A DNA stretch of 64,000 nt from Paulownia fortunei (taxonomy: Eukaryota; Streptophyta; Magnoliopsida; Lamiales; Paulowniaceae): assembly GCA_019321725.1 (NCBI GenBank), contig CM033111.1:434001-498000 (forward strand), written 5' to 3'. The notes below the pieces were generated by a model. That model worked only from the letters and a program-made list of their open reading frames with translations. It had not been told where the DNA came from and searched no databases. Below are positions 49,781 to 63,541 of this stretch, piece after piece (the stretch's first letter is position 1; each line of letters starts with the position of its first letter). A program made the translations under genes and the position numbers.

Positions 49781-50103
49781 TGTTAGAAAAACAACTTGAC
49801 ATGACAACAACATGGCCCAATGGACCCAACATGACAATCCAAAGAGGGCCATCTAATTGATTCACTCCAATGGGCCAAGATGACCCAATTGGTCCACACA
49901 CTGTTCCATTCCAGGTAAATTGTCCTTCTACTGGAATCTATAAATACCTCAATCAGCTACTTATCCAAGGTACGAAAACATTTTGCATTCTCTAAAATCA
50001 AATTCTTCTATCAGATTATCAGTTTTTTTTTTGGGTCTGACTTATGTTGGAGGGTTTTCGACTAGACATCCTGACAACTCTAATAATTTTTGTAACGCAA
50101 ACA
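49781..50103 (+). mobile_element. Probable solo-LTR remnant of an LTR retrotransposon
   Basis: A start-like TGTTAG at 49781 is followed by a TATA box (TATAAATA, near 49939), a leader of the kind seen at LTR R/U5 (caaggtacgaaaacattttgcattctct) and then ctgacttatgttggagggttttcgactagacatcctgac, which resembles a U5 phrase common in plant LTRs (ctgacttaggcatcggagggccttcggc...). No primer-binding site, gag or pol was seen, so it would be solo or truncated. The ends are estimates and no target-site duplication was established. Confidence 0.5.
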
Positions 50104-52624
50104 ATGACTCATCTAATAGTAGACAAATTCAACAAATTAAGGTGATACATGTCAAACTTTTTTTTTTTTTTTTTTGGTTCATCAAATACTTGATAAAAAT
50201 GAAGCTTAAATTTGTATCATCCATTGGCCGCATGCTCCCAATTTTAAAAACTTTTATGTAGGCCTTACAAGGGAATGTAGCATTCATTTCCATGTCCAAT
50301 GTCACTAATTATAACAACAATTGTGCTAGGTCCTGTGACATTGGTTAGAGACGATTAATTAATTGGTTTGAGGACAATCGGACAACATCTAAATATATTT
50401 ACACTACAATGATAAAATTTTAACTGATAATATAAAAATTATTACTAATTACATATACTAAGTACTAAGTAACAAGCAGATTTGTTTTGTCACACGAGCT
50501 TAACTGTGATAAAAATGGTGCCTAAATTATTGTGGTAATTTTTATTATCACTAAATATTAATAGTAACAACTTAAATATTATATGCATATCACTAATTAT
50601 TAATAGAAAAAACATAAATATAATGTCTTGTCACCGATAAATTTAGAAGCATAATAATATTATTAATAAATAAATTTATATTGTCACTTAATATTTTAGT
50701 GTTACCCTAGCAATCATTGTATTCATTCTCTACTTTTTTTCTGAAGCAGGCATGTGCTAGGAAATAGAATCATAATCATGTTCCCCACCTTAAATATACG
50801 TAGTAATCAAGAACTAATGTTTCACAAAAAATTAGTTCAAAAATAATTAAATAAAAAGATGAATCTCCAACCATGGCCAGCACGATCATTTTCTAATGTT
50901 TTCAACTCTTACATATCCATTTTATCATGATTTCTCTTTTAAATAAATATGTTTTTCTCGTATCATTAACTTACAGATAGATTTGTGCTTTACTACGAAT
51001 CATGTAAAAAAAATGTCCTATGTTATACTAACATCCTCTTGACAATGTGAAAACATCAATTTTTTAAATGATTTTATCAGTCCTAGGTCTAAGTCATCTA
51101 CTTAAATTTATAAAAGAGATTTTTATGCTCATTCAATTTTTGACATGAAAAGTTTGGTAAATAATTTTTTCTCAACTTTAAAAATAAAACATATAGATAA
51201 AATAATTATTCAATACTTATTATTATAAGAAGTCTTGACATGAAACTGTTTGTCATAAACTCTTTCTTCCTCTTTTACGGACAAAAGATTAAAAGTCAAT
51301 CAGCTGCCACCTTATATTCACTTCAAAGGAATGGTCCTTTTCATTTTGGGCATGGTTGCTGGGTCAACAAGCCAAGGAGCGCTGTCAGCTAGCTTTTGAT
51401 ATAATTGATTTTGTGTGGAAAAGAATGGTTAAATAATTGATTTTTTTTTTTTCTGAAATTACTAGATAATGCACCAGATTTGTGCATTGTTATGATTATA
51501 ATTTTCCAAGCTATGCAAAAACTGTTGGCCCCAGAAGCATCATTTTGTTTATCTGTTTGTGTTTATCTTAGCAGCTGATTTAATTGTCTGTTTTTCACAT
51601 GCTATGAGGTGATTACAATTTACAGCAGGTAGTTGATATCCACGCTTTATAATACATTATTTATGCTCCAAAATACATTGTTTTCTATTTAAAACAAAAC
51701 AATGAATAGCAGAGAGCATATAGTAATTTTTGGAGATTAATTCATCAATATACATGTAGATATGTCAATAAAACTTAACTCAAATAGTAGACGACAAGGC
51801 TCTAATGTTCTTTAACTATGACTATTTGGTTTTAAATTTCATAAGAAGTGCGTGTATTCAGTCTTACATTTACTCTATATATAAGTGATTTTTGATTAAT
51901 TATATTTAAATAATTGTAGAAAGTATTTGAAAATTACAATAATAATATTTGATGAATTGCATCATTCTAATAATAAAATAAATAAATATTGCAAGTAGAT
52001 GAACCCCATGATATTGAATAATGACTAGTCTTTGTGTCATGAGTACATTACAAGCAATGTTGGAAATGAAACTGTGTAATAGAAATCATTCTTGTTCACA
52101 AAGAAAACGGCGTGAATCGTGATATTATCCATAGTTCTTATCTGCTTACTATTAGCAAAAACTTCAAAAAAAAAAAAAAAAAAAAAAGAATAATTAATCA
52201 TCAACTAACTACTATGGCTACGAAAATCAAGTAATTTGGGCCTATCTAAAGATAATGGTTGAGCCCAATTACATTGCCAAAAATTAAATACATTTTATAT
52301 ATTTTAGTACAAGTCTAAGATGTTGACATCTTTATGGTCATCGATATTAATATATGTTGGGGCATTTGAAAATTATAAGTCAAAAACAATAAATCAAGCA
52401 AAGTTTATAATCAACGTATATGTTGCTGTTGCGTCCATTTCTGGCAATTTTGTTGCATGTCATTCTATGTCTTTTTCAATGTAACTTTACCTCATATTCT
52501 GCCTATTCATGCTCTATTTAATATTCCACATGAAACTCGTATTTATATATAATCCTTTTACACAATTAGTATCTACATTTGATTTTTTCCAAACCAATTT
52601 TCCTTCAAACAGCTAGCCACAAAT

Positions 52625-52627
<3 letters not shown>

Positions 52628-52685
<58 letters not shown>

Positions 52686-52700
52686 TGTGTGTGTGTGTGT
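52628..52700 (+). repeat. (CA)n followed by (GT)n, an inverted microsatellite
   Basis: About 27 CA units (52628-52682) run directly into about 9 GT units (52683-52700) through ACGT. The two arms are complementary, so at least 9 unit pairs can form a perfect hairpin or cruciform. Confidence 0.95.
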
Positions 52701-55700
52701 TTTCACTACTTATCTTATTAAGAATTAAAATTGCTGGTTTGGAGTTAATAATTAACTATCATGCGAGAATCCATAAATGCACGAAAAATGCCCCATTTTC
52801 TCTATTTGAGTTAATATTTACTTTTTTTTTTTTTTTTTTGGTTGGAGTAGGTCAAAACAGATGATACGAACATTAAAAAAAGATAAAAAAAAAAAACCTA
52901 CAATAAAATGATGAAAAAAAGAACATTAAAAGACACAATGGAAATAATTTGTAATTAGGGTTAGATACCGACCAAACATCACAATTTTTGTTTTAATTAA
53001 CATGAAATCATCGCTTGCTAAAACCACCTAATCAAGGCCTTTTTTCCATCTTTAAACATGTCGGTCTTTTGGACGGCCAAATTCTATTATCATGTTAATT
53101 TTTGTTCCATCCGATCAGTCGACCTTATCATCAATATTAATTTATTCAAATTAATTGCATCTTTCGTATATCATTACACTGTTCTTATTATACGTAACAT
53201 AATTCTTATTGCATTGCCTTATTTTTCCATGTCGAGACAATATTTAAGCAAGGAAAAAACAAAATTAGACAAGAAAGAGCTCTTAACAACGACATCTGAC
53301 CTGTTATTAGTCAAAGACTGCATGCATTATTTATGTTAATCCACTGCAAATATATATTAATTATGTTTAACGCAACTTCCGATCAAGCAAGATAATATAT
53401 AATTAACTTGTAACTTTTTTTCATTTCTACAATTATTTATAATTAGATCACCATCGCATGCCGTTTTGCTGATGTACAGATTCATCATTAATTTCTTAAT
53501 TTTTTCATTATTTTCTAGGGAGTATATATTATATTCTTGTTCTTCATCACTTTGATTAAATATAGCAATAGTGTATAAAGAAAGACACCTCAACTTTTTC
53601 TTTTAAAATTTAATTAATAGAATTTAATAATAATAATTTATTTATTTTTAAGGTGCAAAAGAAGCATGTTAATAAGATGGCTTGAGAACCAACTCAAAGC
53701 TTTTTGGGCCAGCACGAGTTTCCACTCACTCGGATACTGCACGAGTCCCGAGGTAGTGCAAAAATTAATTAAAGCTTAATTAATTAATTAATTATAAATT
53801 AAGGCCCCAAAATAGGGTTGCTAAATACGTTAAGCAACAACAATCATCTCCTCTTTTCTGCCTAATAATCCCCATTTAAGGTTCGTTACGCTAAATCGTC
53901 ACAAATCCCAATTAACAAAATATTTTAATTAGTTTTAACTACTCCATGGATTATTGGCATTGTTCTTGTGCAGAAAATTCGGGAATGAGAATGACAGAAT
54001 TTCACGTTACCTAGGACTGCAATTCAGACTTATTTTTTACACGAACTTTGTTGTACTTGTGTTTCTATTAGTCTTATGTAGAGTATAATATATATACGAA
54101 GCTTATGCTCTTTTTGTTTGTTTTTGTTTTTCTTGTTGACTTCTTTTTCTCTTTTTTGTCTTAAGTAGTAGAATATAATTTTCAAAACTATAGGTTAAGT
54201 GGAAAACTATGCTAATTTCTTCTTAATTGGATAACGTGCCAATAATTCATTTTGGTTTTTGCATAGTATCATCATCCTCCATATGTGAAAAATAATTATG
54301 ACAATTGCAACATAGTATCATCATAAATTTTAATTTAGGGAGGCGAGATTGATTTTTTTTATTAAGGATAACACATAAAAAAATATTTTTGAAAAAATAC
54401 TTTTATTATTTTTTAAGGCACAATATTTTAACTTTTAATAAATTTATATATAATAATTAAGTTGAGATAGACTTGAGGGAGGTGGCTACTCCTTCCAGCC
54501 CCGTCCAGTCTTTGAGTATGACGTTGAAGTAATTACCCGACATGCAAATTAGGAAACTAAAAAAGCTAAGAAAAGAAACAAATCTATAAAGTTGATGATA
54601 GATGCTTCAAACCAAACCTTGGTAATACATCAGTTAAACTAAGTCTCATTGGCAATAATCTGATTTATAAATTTTAAGTTCATGAAATTTTAATCTAAAT
54701 GTAGATTATGTTAAGCAGAGTAGCAAAATTCACAGATAATCTACTTTCATATTTCTGTCCTCCAAAGTCTGGGGTGAGAAACTGCTCTTTAATCTGTACT
54801 TAATATGATCTATTGCCAACCACAAGGAAAAAAAAAAACAAAAACATATTACCATTTTAATTTAGATATATCGAAATAAAGAATCAACCCTCAGCCTTAA
54901 TCAACCCACAAAATATGTGAGAAAATTAACATTCGCACCTAATTAGAACAAATTATAAATGTGAGTAAAATTAGTTCGAATTTTTGACATTTTTGTGTCC
55001 CATCTTTTATAACTCAGGCAAGTATATATATAATATTTTCTTAAATATATATTTAAAATAATCTTATATACATGTGTACATATATTATATAAAATATTAT
55101 AATAGATGATGTGAAGTGGAGTAATATAGAATTTATGTTTGTGATTATTTGACGATATTGTTATTTGTATCCAAATAATTCGCAAGAAAAAAGAATGCTA
55201 CGAGGATAGGGTATTTTCTTGTATCAATCAAGGTGGGTGTATTAAAAAGAAGTAGACGGCGCCGGCGCCAACTCTAATCTACCATGTCGACGCCTGCTAA
55301 AAAATTGAAACATTAATGACCCTATAATTCTTCATTAATAATGCTCGTGCGTCGAAATAAAATTATTAACCTAAGATTGGTTCAAATGATGAAACGTCTC
55401 CTTAAAATTATTGTGTTCTAGGATTCAATCAAAGAGTTGAACGAAACATATTTTTCTAAGACATTTATTTATGGCCTTTTTTTTTGTTTTTGTTATTTAC
55501 AATACATTAAAATGAACAGAAGTACGTTTTTTTTTCTTTATTCTTATCTTAAAATCAAACTCTTTTTCTGGTAATTCTGTACCACGACTTTTGTGAGAAA
55601 TGATGACAATTGCTTGGCTACCATTAATTTCTTTCTAAATAAGAAATTTCCTTTTAAGACAAAAACGAGGGCAATAAAAAAGATAGTAAATTTATGGATT

Positions 55701-58700
55701 TTTTAAAGATCCTTTTTTCTTATTAACCAGTAAAAATATTGATGCAACCATTATCCACTTGATTAGAACTATTGGTCCACAGGTGCGTGTAGGGCAAAAT
55801 GAAATTGGTAAGGATTATTATATACATTTTTTGTATTCCACCAACTCCTCATCTTCAACCTTATCTCTTCCTTGCCATTTTTTCTTACAAAAATTTATAT
55901 ATTTAGACATCCACCCGTAGTAATAATAACATTAAACCAAAAAGTTTATCACTTTTCTCACTGCAAGAAAATGATTGCAACCCAAGCTTTACCTTACCTT
56001 ATAGTGTGTGTATAGGTTGTTTCAAAAAAAGAAAAGTATAATGACCAAAATAGCCTCGGGCCAATTTGGAAGCTCACTTACCATACACGTAAAGGCGAAC
56101 TAAGATTTGTCCCTGAAGAGGCAGGCAAAAAGCAACCTCACTCTTGCTTACACGGCCGAGTATGCTTCATAAGAATTGGGAACTTAAAAGTTTCAAGAAA
56201 ATCCATACAAATTATTACATGAATAAGATCATTCATCTGCACTTGGAATAATACAATTTTAAGTTACTTGTCACCTACTAATTGTTAGAAATGCACCACC
56301 ATATGTTGTTAACGAGGATAAAATCTATAGTGTTTTCTCAAATTTCACGAGAGATTTCTACTACAAGTTCTCTGGAGGCTGAATTAGCCATTTTGCACGA
56401 GACTCGCACGATATTCTCTTCATTTACATGATAAATGAAGAAACTATTAGGCTTCGTCTGGTTTTGTTTTTGGTTATTTTGAGAAAATTATTTTGAAAGA
56501 ATGTATTTTGATAGTGTGATTAAAGAATGCGCGAAATATGTTTGGATGTTTTTGTTGAAAAAAAAATAATGTAAAGTAATCTTTACTATAAATATGTTGT
56601 TTGTTATAATATTTTTAACTATTGATGTTTTATTAATATTATTTTATTATAATTAGTGAGCGTATAATATAATATAATATTTTTTTAAATATTATAATGT
56701 AAAAACATTTTCATTTTCACAAAAGAAAGATCCTGGAATGGAAATGAAACCATAGAAAGCATTAATTTTGGAATTTGCTTTGGGTACGAATTTATGTACA
56801 AAAAATCAGGATTTACATCTAAAGTGAAAGGCAAAGAATGGTATGTAAAATTGGAATCAAAAGCGTGGGTTGAGGAGTTGGCGTGTCCAAGGGTTCACGC
56901 TGCCACTGAAAAAGCAAAATAAGAATAGTAGGAGAGGAGCAAATGATATATGGAGACTGGTCAAACCCTGTCGACTTTTCCTCAAGCAAAGGACACATTT
57001 TCATTATTACAATGAGGTTGACTGGACGGCTCAGATTGGACACTACTTTTGCTAAATCCAGTTAAGATGCATGGATGGTTGATCTCACGATGTTACAAAT
57101 TCTATTCTATTCCAGGTATTGCAGGCATTCAGGAAAATGGACTCTCCGGATTTGGTAAGTCTTCTTCTGTGGGCTGACCAGTCCCACAATCATGGGTTTG
57201 ACCCTACATCTGACTCTTGTACTCAAACCATATTATCTAGTAGCAATCTTTTTTTAAAAAAAAAAAAAAAAAGCAAAATTTTGGTTCGAAATGAAATTTT
57301 ATTTTTTAGTTTCATTTAATATTATTATTATTATCAAAATTAAGAATATTCTCAATTTATTTTTTTTGAAAATCACATCAAGATTCCAATATTTTTTTAG
57401 ATTCGAATAATATTAAATTTATTTTAATTTTTCAGAATAATATGATACATTATATAATAGAATAATATTAAATTATTTTAATAATAGAATGGTACTTGAA
57501 ATTACTAACTTAATAATAAAATAATAACAAAAAATATTAAAAGTTTCTGAAGAAAATATTTACAGATAAATTAGACGGTAATTTTCAAAGAGTATTTCCT
57601 TTTTAAAATTTTAAAAAATATTTATGGTACTAATCAATTGAAGTATATTGTTGTGCCTATTGGGATTCTGGGAAATGTAACACTACACGTGCATTAGCAT
57701 CATATTATATATATATATATCTCTATTCATAACATTCAATGTCATGAATCCACAATCGAATTAGGAAAAAGAGGGATTATAGTTATAAGATATTTAATAA
57801 AAGGTTGTTGGAATTGAGATCTTATTTAAAGAGTAAGATATTAAATATTTAAATCTTTTTCTTGTATGATGCATGGATGGTTCGATCCATAAGAACTATA
57901 ATTGAGAATTATTTAATCATTTTTTTTTCTGAGGAAGAGATGAAACAGAATTAACTTAAATTTGAAAATGCTATGTGAAAATCTTAGTGAAACACTGAAT
58001 TTCTAAAAAATACCAATAAAAATGAGGTATTGTTAATATTTAGCTAATAACTTGTATTTGTTATATATATAAAAGTGGAGGGAGCAGAGACACAAATGAT
58101 AGTGATTTTTTATCCTCATAATAACTCTACGTGGTTCCAATTGATAATTTTTATCAATATTATACGTGCTTTATTGAATGAAATTTTTAAATGATATTTA
58201 GTCATTACTTTATCATCAAGTCATAATTAATTTTTATTATTTTTAAATTATATATACTAGACTTATAATCATATCATTTAATAAAACTCATACATACTTC
58301 GTATATTCAAATATTTCAGTTTAAACACATTAATAATTGTGCTAACTAAATACATCCAAAGTTTCATTCAAAATTTTCCACCATTATTAATATAATTTTC
58401 AAGGTTTTTTTAAATCAAAATCAAAATTTTAGATATCCTTGCATTTTGTACCAAAATTGAATATATATATATATATAATATATATATATGCAACTCTAAA
58501 ATATACAACAATGTCAATTATATTGATACTTATTACCTTGACTGCACTTCTACATACTATAAATGGTGAATATTGAGGCTCTGAATTTATGTAGAAAATG
58601 ACAAATGTAAACCCAGTTCAAATTAAAGTTGTGCCGCAATAATTATGAAACGCTACAAAATATGTTAATAACGAACAAGATGAAAATTGAATTCATATAA

Positions 58701-60465
58701 TCCGACTCAATGAAACCTACATGCATAGACGACGTATCAAAATAAATCGACTAATGGTAAGAGTTTTTTCTCTATTTCCACATCCATCTGTACTTGAAGT
58801 AGTACTTGATCCCTCCACAGATATGCAGTTGGCTTATACGCAAACCCTAAAATTCTAGTTTGTTTTGACAACTAAAGTTTTAGTTTCTTCACATGTAAAG
58901 TTGTCGGGAAATAAAATCGGTCTTAGTACAATTCAAATTTAGAATACAAGACATATTAAAACAATGAGTTAGCGTTTGGTTTAGTTTCAATTTTTTATTT
59001 ATTTATTTTAAAAATTATCGAAAAAGAAAATCAAGTAATTAAACTAGTAGGATTGAGAAGGGCAAGATTAGGGTTGGACAGCACTCAAGGAAATGCAGGT
59101 GCAAGCATCACGTGCGCAGGCGTGTGCCCGTATCCGACTCAGTTTACGAGGAAACCCTAACAAATGCGTTAAGCAACATCCTCTGTCCAGCCAGAAGTTT
59201 GTTTAGATATTAATGAATGAGATCTTACAGGGAATTAATAAATTAAGGTGGTAAAAATCTTTCACATCCCGACATAAGAGTATAAGAATTAGCAATGAGT
59301 TGATACATTCTCAAGTTAGCCACTCGCTTGGCGTGTTGTCAAACTGACTTTAATCTTGTCTCTCCTTAAGATTTTGTTATAAATGTGTGTTAATTGACCC
59401 ACTTAGCTAAGACTTTAACCTCGTATTTTTATCATTCTTCCTTTTCAAATGTTGACTCTCATTATTATTAATATTATTAATGAAAAATACTAATTGATTT
59501 TTTAATTAATACTTAAATTTAGATTCAAAAAATTTATCGACAGACTACTTAACTCATCTGCAATAGTACATGATTGTGATTTAGAACATTAGGTTATCGT
59601 TTTCCTACATACTACGTGTCCATTCAATTGAAAACTATATATTAATTAAATTTAAACATCTTTTGGGATGATCATCCTTCTAATTCTTGGTTGGACTTCA
59701 TTTGTAAAAATCTTGACCTATGTTTGGAATTAAGATTTTAATGAGGTAAATAATTACGAAATTATTTTCCTCAATCTAAATGATATTTTTTTTTTTCCAA
59801 ATTACCTTTTAAATTCCAAACATGGCATGAATAAACGGTGCCGTTATAGCAGCACTTGGACGTTGAAGATGATCTCAAAAGTGAGCATAAACGTATCAAA
59901 ATCATCTAAAGAGAGTAGTTTGAAGCAATCAAAATCCTGTAAACATTAACTTGAAATTCACTTAATCTGCAGTTAAAGAAAGTAAATAGCATTAGTCACA
60001 AGTAATTAACAAGAGAGTGAGCCGGGGGACGCATCACATGAGCCAAGATGGTTCAACCCCCCATATTTGCCGCTCCCTCATTCTCAATTTTGCCTTGGTT
60101 TCACCAAAACCAACCGAAATTACAACCCAACAGAAAAAATAAAGCTTAATCATAAAGCACGTAACGGAAAAAATAAAATAAAAGATGGTACACATCTTTC
60201 TTCATTTCAAGTATACGTATAGGCTCTGCGCTTGCATGCAGCCACGTGTCGAATGGTGGCATAGCTGTGGAAAGGAGAAAATAAACTCACCTGTTCCCAA
60301 ACCTCCCAACAAAAATGTGGGGTCCAAAATGAACCAACTATACACGTCTTATGCTAACAAACTCTCCACATTATAAGCTCCACGAGTCACATTCTTGCTT
60401 TAAGATTTCGAATCAATTTTTACTCTCTCTTCCTTTCTTTTTATTTAGTTCAATTATTTCTTATA

Positions 60466-60605
60466 TAAACCGCCTTAAGTTTTTCACTTTTTTATGGGAA
60501 AAATATATAAATAAAGACGTGTTAAATGCTTATAAAAGTATAAACCGCCTTAAGTTTTTCATTTTTTTAGGGGTAAAAAATGTAAAGACGTGTTAAATGC
60601 TTATA
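60466..60605 (+). repeat. Diverged tandem duplication, about 75-nt unit
   Basis: Both copies start taaaccgccttaagttttt at 60466 and 60541 and end aaagacgtgttaaatgctta. The middle differs in A/T runs by a few bases. Confidence 0.85.
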
Positions 60606-63533
60606 TAAGATGTTTGGTAGAAGTGCATCAATAGAAGTACAAGAACAAAATTTTAAAACATCACATAAATTTGATGAACTTTAAAAATTATAACTTATTC
60701 TAAAAATTCATTCAAAATTAAGTACCAAATACAAAACAATTTTCAGTAAATTTTCGTCTAGAAATCCATATGATTTCCAAATACCCTCAAAATTTGTTAC
60801 CACTCTCTCTTTATTTGTATATAAGAACAAATAAAAACACTGGTAAAACTCATAAGAAAAATCCCACACCAGACTTGATTAATGATCATTCATTTGTGCC
60901 TCTCTGTCTTTTCGTGGAGAAGCTATAAATATACAACTATTAAAGGATCAACTTCATACTAGAAAAACTAAATCCCAACTAGGAATGGAAAAATACTTTG
61001 TACTAAAAGACATATAATTAATACTATTAAAAAGAATTATGAAAATATAATGCATGTACATAGAAATCGTAACGTCCTATTCAGTGACCCCAGTAAGGTT
61101 GGAAGATCTTAACAACTAGGGTCACGCCTGCATATATAATTAATCCAAGTTTTTGTAATTAGTCAAACCCCGTCAAATCATATTATTAAATGCTGATAAA
61201 AGCTTCTACCTAATTAAAGAGTTAACATGGATTATGACCGTAGGTTAATTATCTTACTCGGCGTGATCAATTTATTCATACTGATCCTATATTTTCACCT
61301 AAAACTTTAACATATAGATCACCACATGACATCCTTATCTAACAAGTTTTGCCATCAAATTTACTGCTTTACTTTGACTTTAGCATTAGTTAGCAAAATA
61401 AAATACTGTCTATTTTCTAGCTAGTGGATGAACTTGTAAACAAGATAAGTTTTCACCGGCTTAAGGTTCACTGAAAGGTCGCATTCACTTTCATGGATAG
61501 TCGACAGTACTGTAAAATTAGCATTTAATTAAAGTCGCTTTTTGAAAATACTCTTCAGACAAAAAAGTCGGATCATATTTTGGTGTTACCAAATAGAACG
61601 AATATAATAAGAGAGCAAGACAGCTGTAGAAGAACCTGTCTGCGTTTCCATGTTACAAAAAGAATTACTACTTGATGTGCATGAAGTTTTAAGTTAAAAA
61701 GAGCACATATTGGGAATTCACCTACAAAATAAAATATTATAATAAATACCAAAGGAGGAGATAGTAAAAAATACTTGACTGTAGTAGTTATTTTCTGGCA
61801 TTTCGCACCCATGCAATTTTTTTGTTAGCCTTCGACTCAATTATAATTGCCTATCTAACATTTTGTAGTCTTTTATGTATTCTAGTTGTTTAAAATTCTT
61901 TCTAACATAAAAATGATTCGATTTAAGAAGATTTTAATCGCAAAAACCTCAATAGTTTGTTGTGATTTGAGCCAGACGCACTCATTGCATCCCAATCATT
62001 CCCACTTCGTTTTCCATATTCGTATCATCACTACTAAAACCTTTTCATATTTCATTTTATTTCTTTTCAGACAAATGATACAAGAGGAAAGTTTAATTGA
62101 GAAATGGATGAACAAATTAAGATTTAAGATGAGAAGGCGTCCAATCGAAGAGACAAAATACTAGTAAAATTGCTCAACAAGGAGAGATTTCTCGAACTAT
62201 AAAGTGAAAGTTATATATTACGTACGAGATAAAAAGAAGAAACCAATTGCTACTTTGACTGAGCTGAGAGTTTGACAAGGAGAAGTACAACTCCCCTCCT
62301 TTTAAGTAAAGGAACCAACAACCAAAACTAAGACGCCTAAGTTATACGATAATCACAACATAAACGTGGTCAACATCACTAATAAAGTACCTTAATAACA
62401 AAAATCAAATCCTTAAGAACATTGCTTAACGTCAGAATCATCATGTTTGTACAGACAATAATTGTTAATGCCGACCATTTTCGAAAGTGATCTTGATGGG
62501 TGTTGTATTGTTGTTTTTGCGAAGCTCTAGACAGGTTTCATCTTGATTGCTTGATACAAAAAAAATATTACTACAAGCAAAATGATTACTTAAATATTTT
62601 GGCGTAATTTAGGAGTGTATATATATTAATTACTTTTCATTTTTGCTGAACTGGTCTGAAACGTTTCCCAACCACAAAACGACAATGAAAGCATTTATTA
62701 TCTTGTTGACAGAAATGTGTCGAGACCCTTTAATCATATTAAATTAAATATTTTGATGAAATAAATATATGCTCTGGCCTGATAAGATCAAATGAATGTA
62801 CTTTCTTTTGATCAAAGAAGGACCTAAATAATGGGTTGGATTTCTAACAAAACTCACAGGCATATGTCTAATTCTTAACTGTCTCTAGTTTCTTTTTCTT
62901 GGAGTGAGCTTCGAAGTATGATTATCTGTTATATTCAAAAAGTAATTATTAATTATTATTAATGTCATGATGTATTGATAATATTGATCGTTTTTCTATA
63001 AAAAAATATAAATAAATAAATTGACATTTAGAAAAATATAATAAGATCTTTTAAATGATTTAGATCATTTACAGCTTCTTGCTTATATAAGCTGCCATTC
63101 TCACGATTTTTATCATCGAAATAGGAATAAAAATCAGTAGATTTTTACAAAATCAACCGTGTAATAAAAAAAAAAAAAAAACAAAGGAGTACAATTTTAC
63201 AACATCAACCTAACAATAATTGTTGTTATCGTATAAGAAAAAACCCAAAAGTACTGGCAAACATTTACTATTGTTAGCGTAACTTGACATAGGATTATAT
63301 ACAAATACCTTGTGTACCGCCTAATTAATTTGCTTTACGGTTAATTATTTATTTTAAGGATGAATTAACTATGTATTAGTATATGGTATAAACCTATCTA
63401 CCGCCTAATTAATTTGGATTTGATTGGACCTAATTTGTTTAAAATGAAACCTTTTATAAAGATATTATAACAATTGGGTTCTTTGGGATTCAATTTTCTG
63501 GGGCAGAAGAGGCTTGCTGGGGACATATTGGTC

Positions 63534-63541
63534 CCACGTGG
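63534..63541 (+). promoter_or_regulatory. Perfect G-box (CCACGTGG)
   Basis: Palindromic G-box core. Within 60 bases there follow CCACGTCA and a TTATCC (GGATAA, I-box type) element. Such clusters mark light- or ABA-responsive promoters. The regulated gene is not visible here. Confidence 0.4.

Noticed and set aside
57119..57280. Possible SINE (tttgaccc motif followed by a poly-A run)
   Set aside because: Only a weak B-box-like match, no A-box at the right distance and no target-site duplication found.
60040..60060. tRNA-like GGTTCAACC motif
   Set aside because: No acceptor stem, D-arm or anticodon arm can be folded around it.
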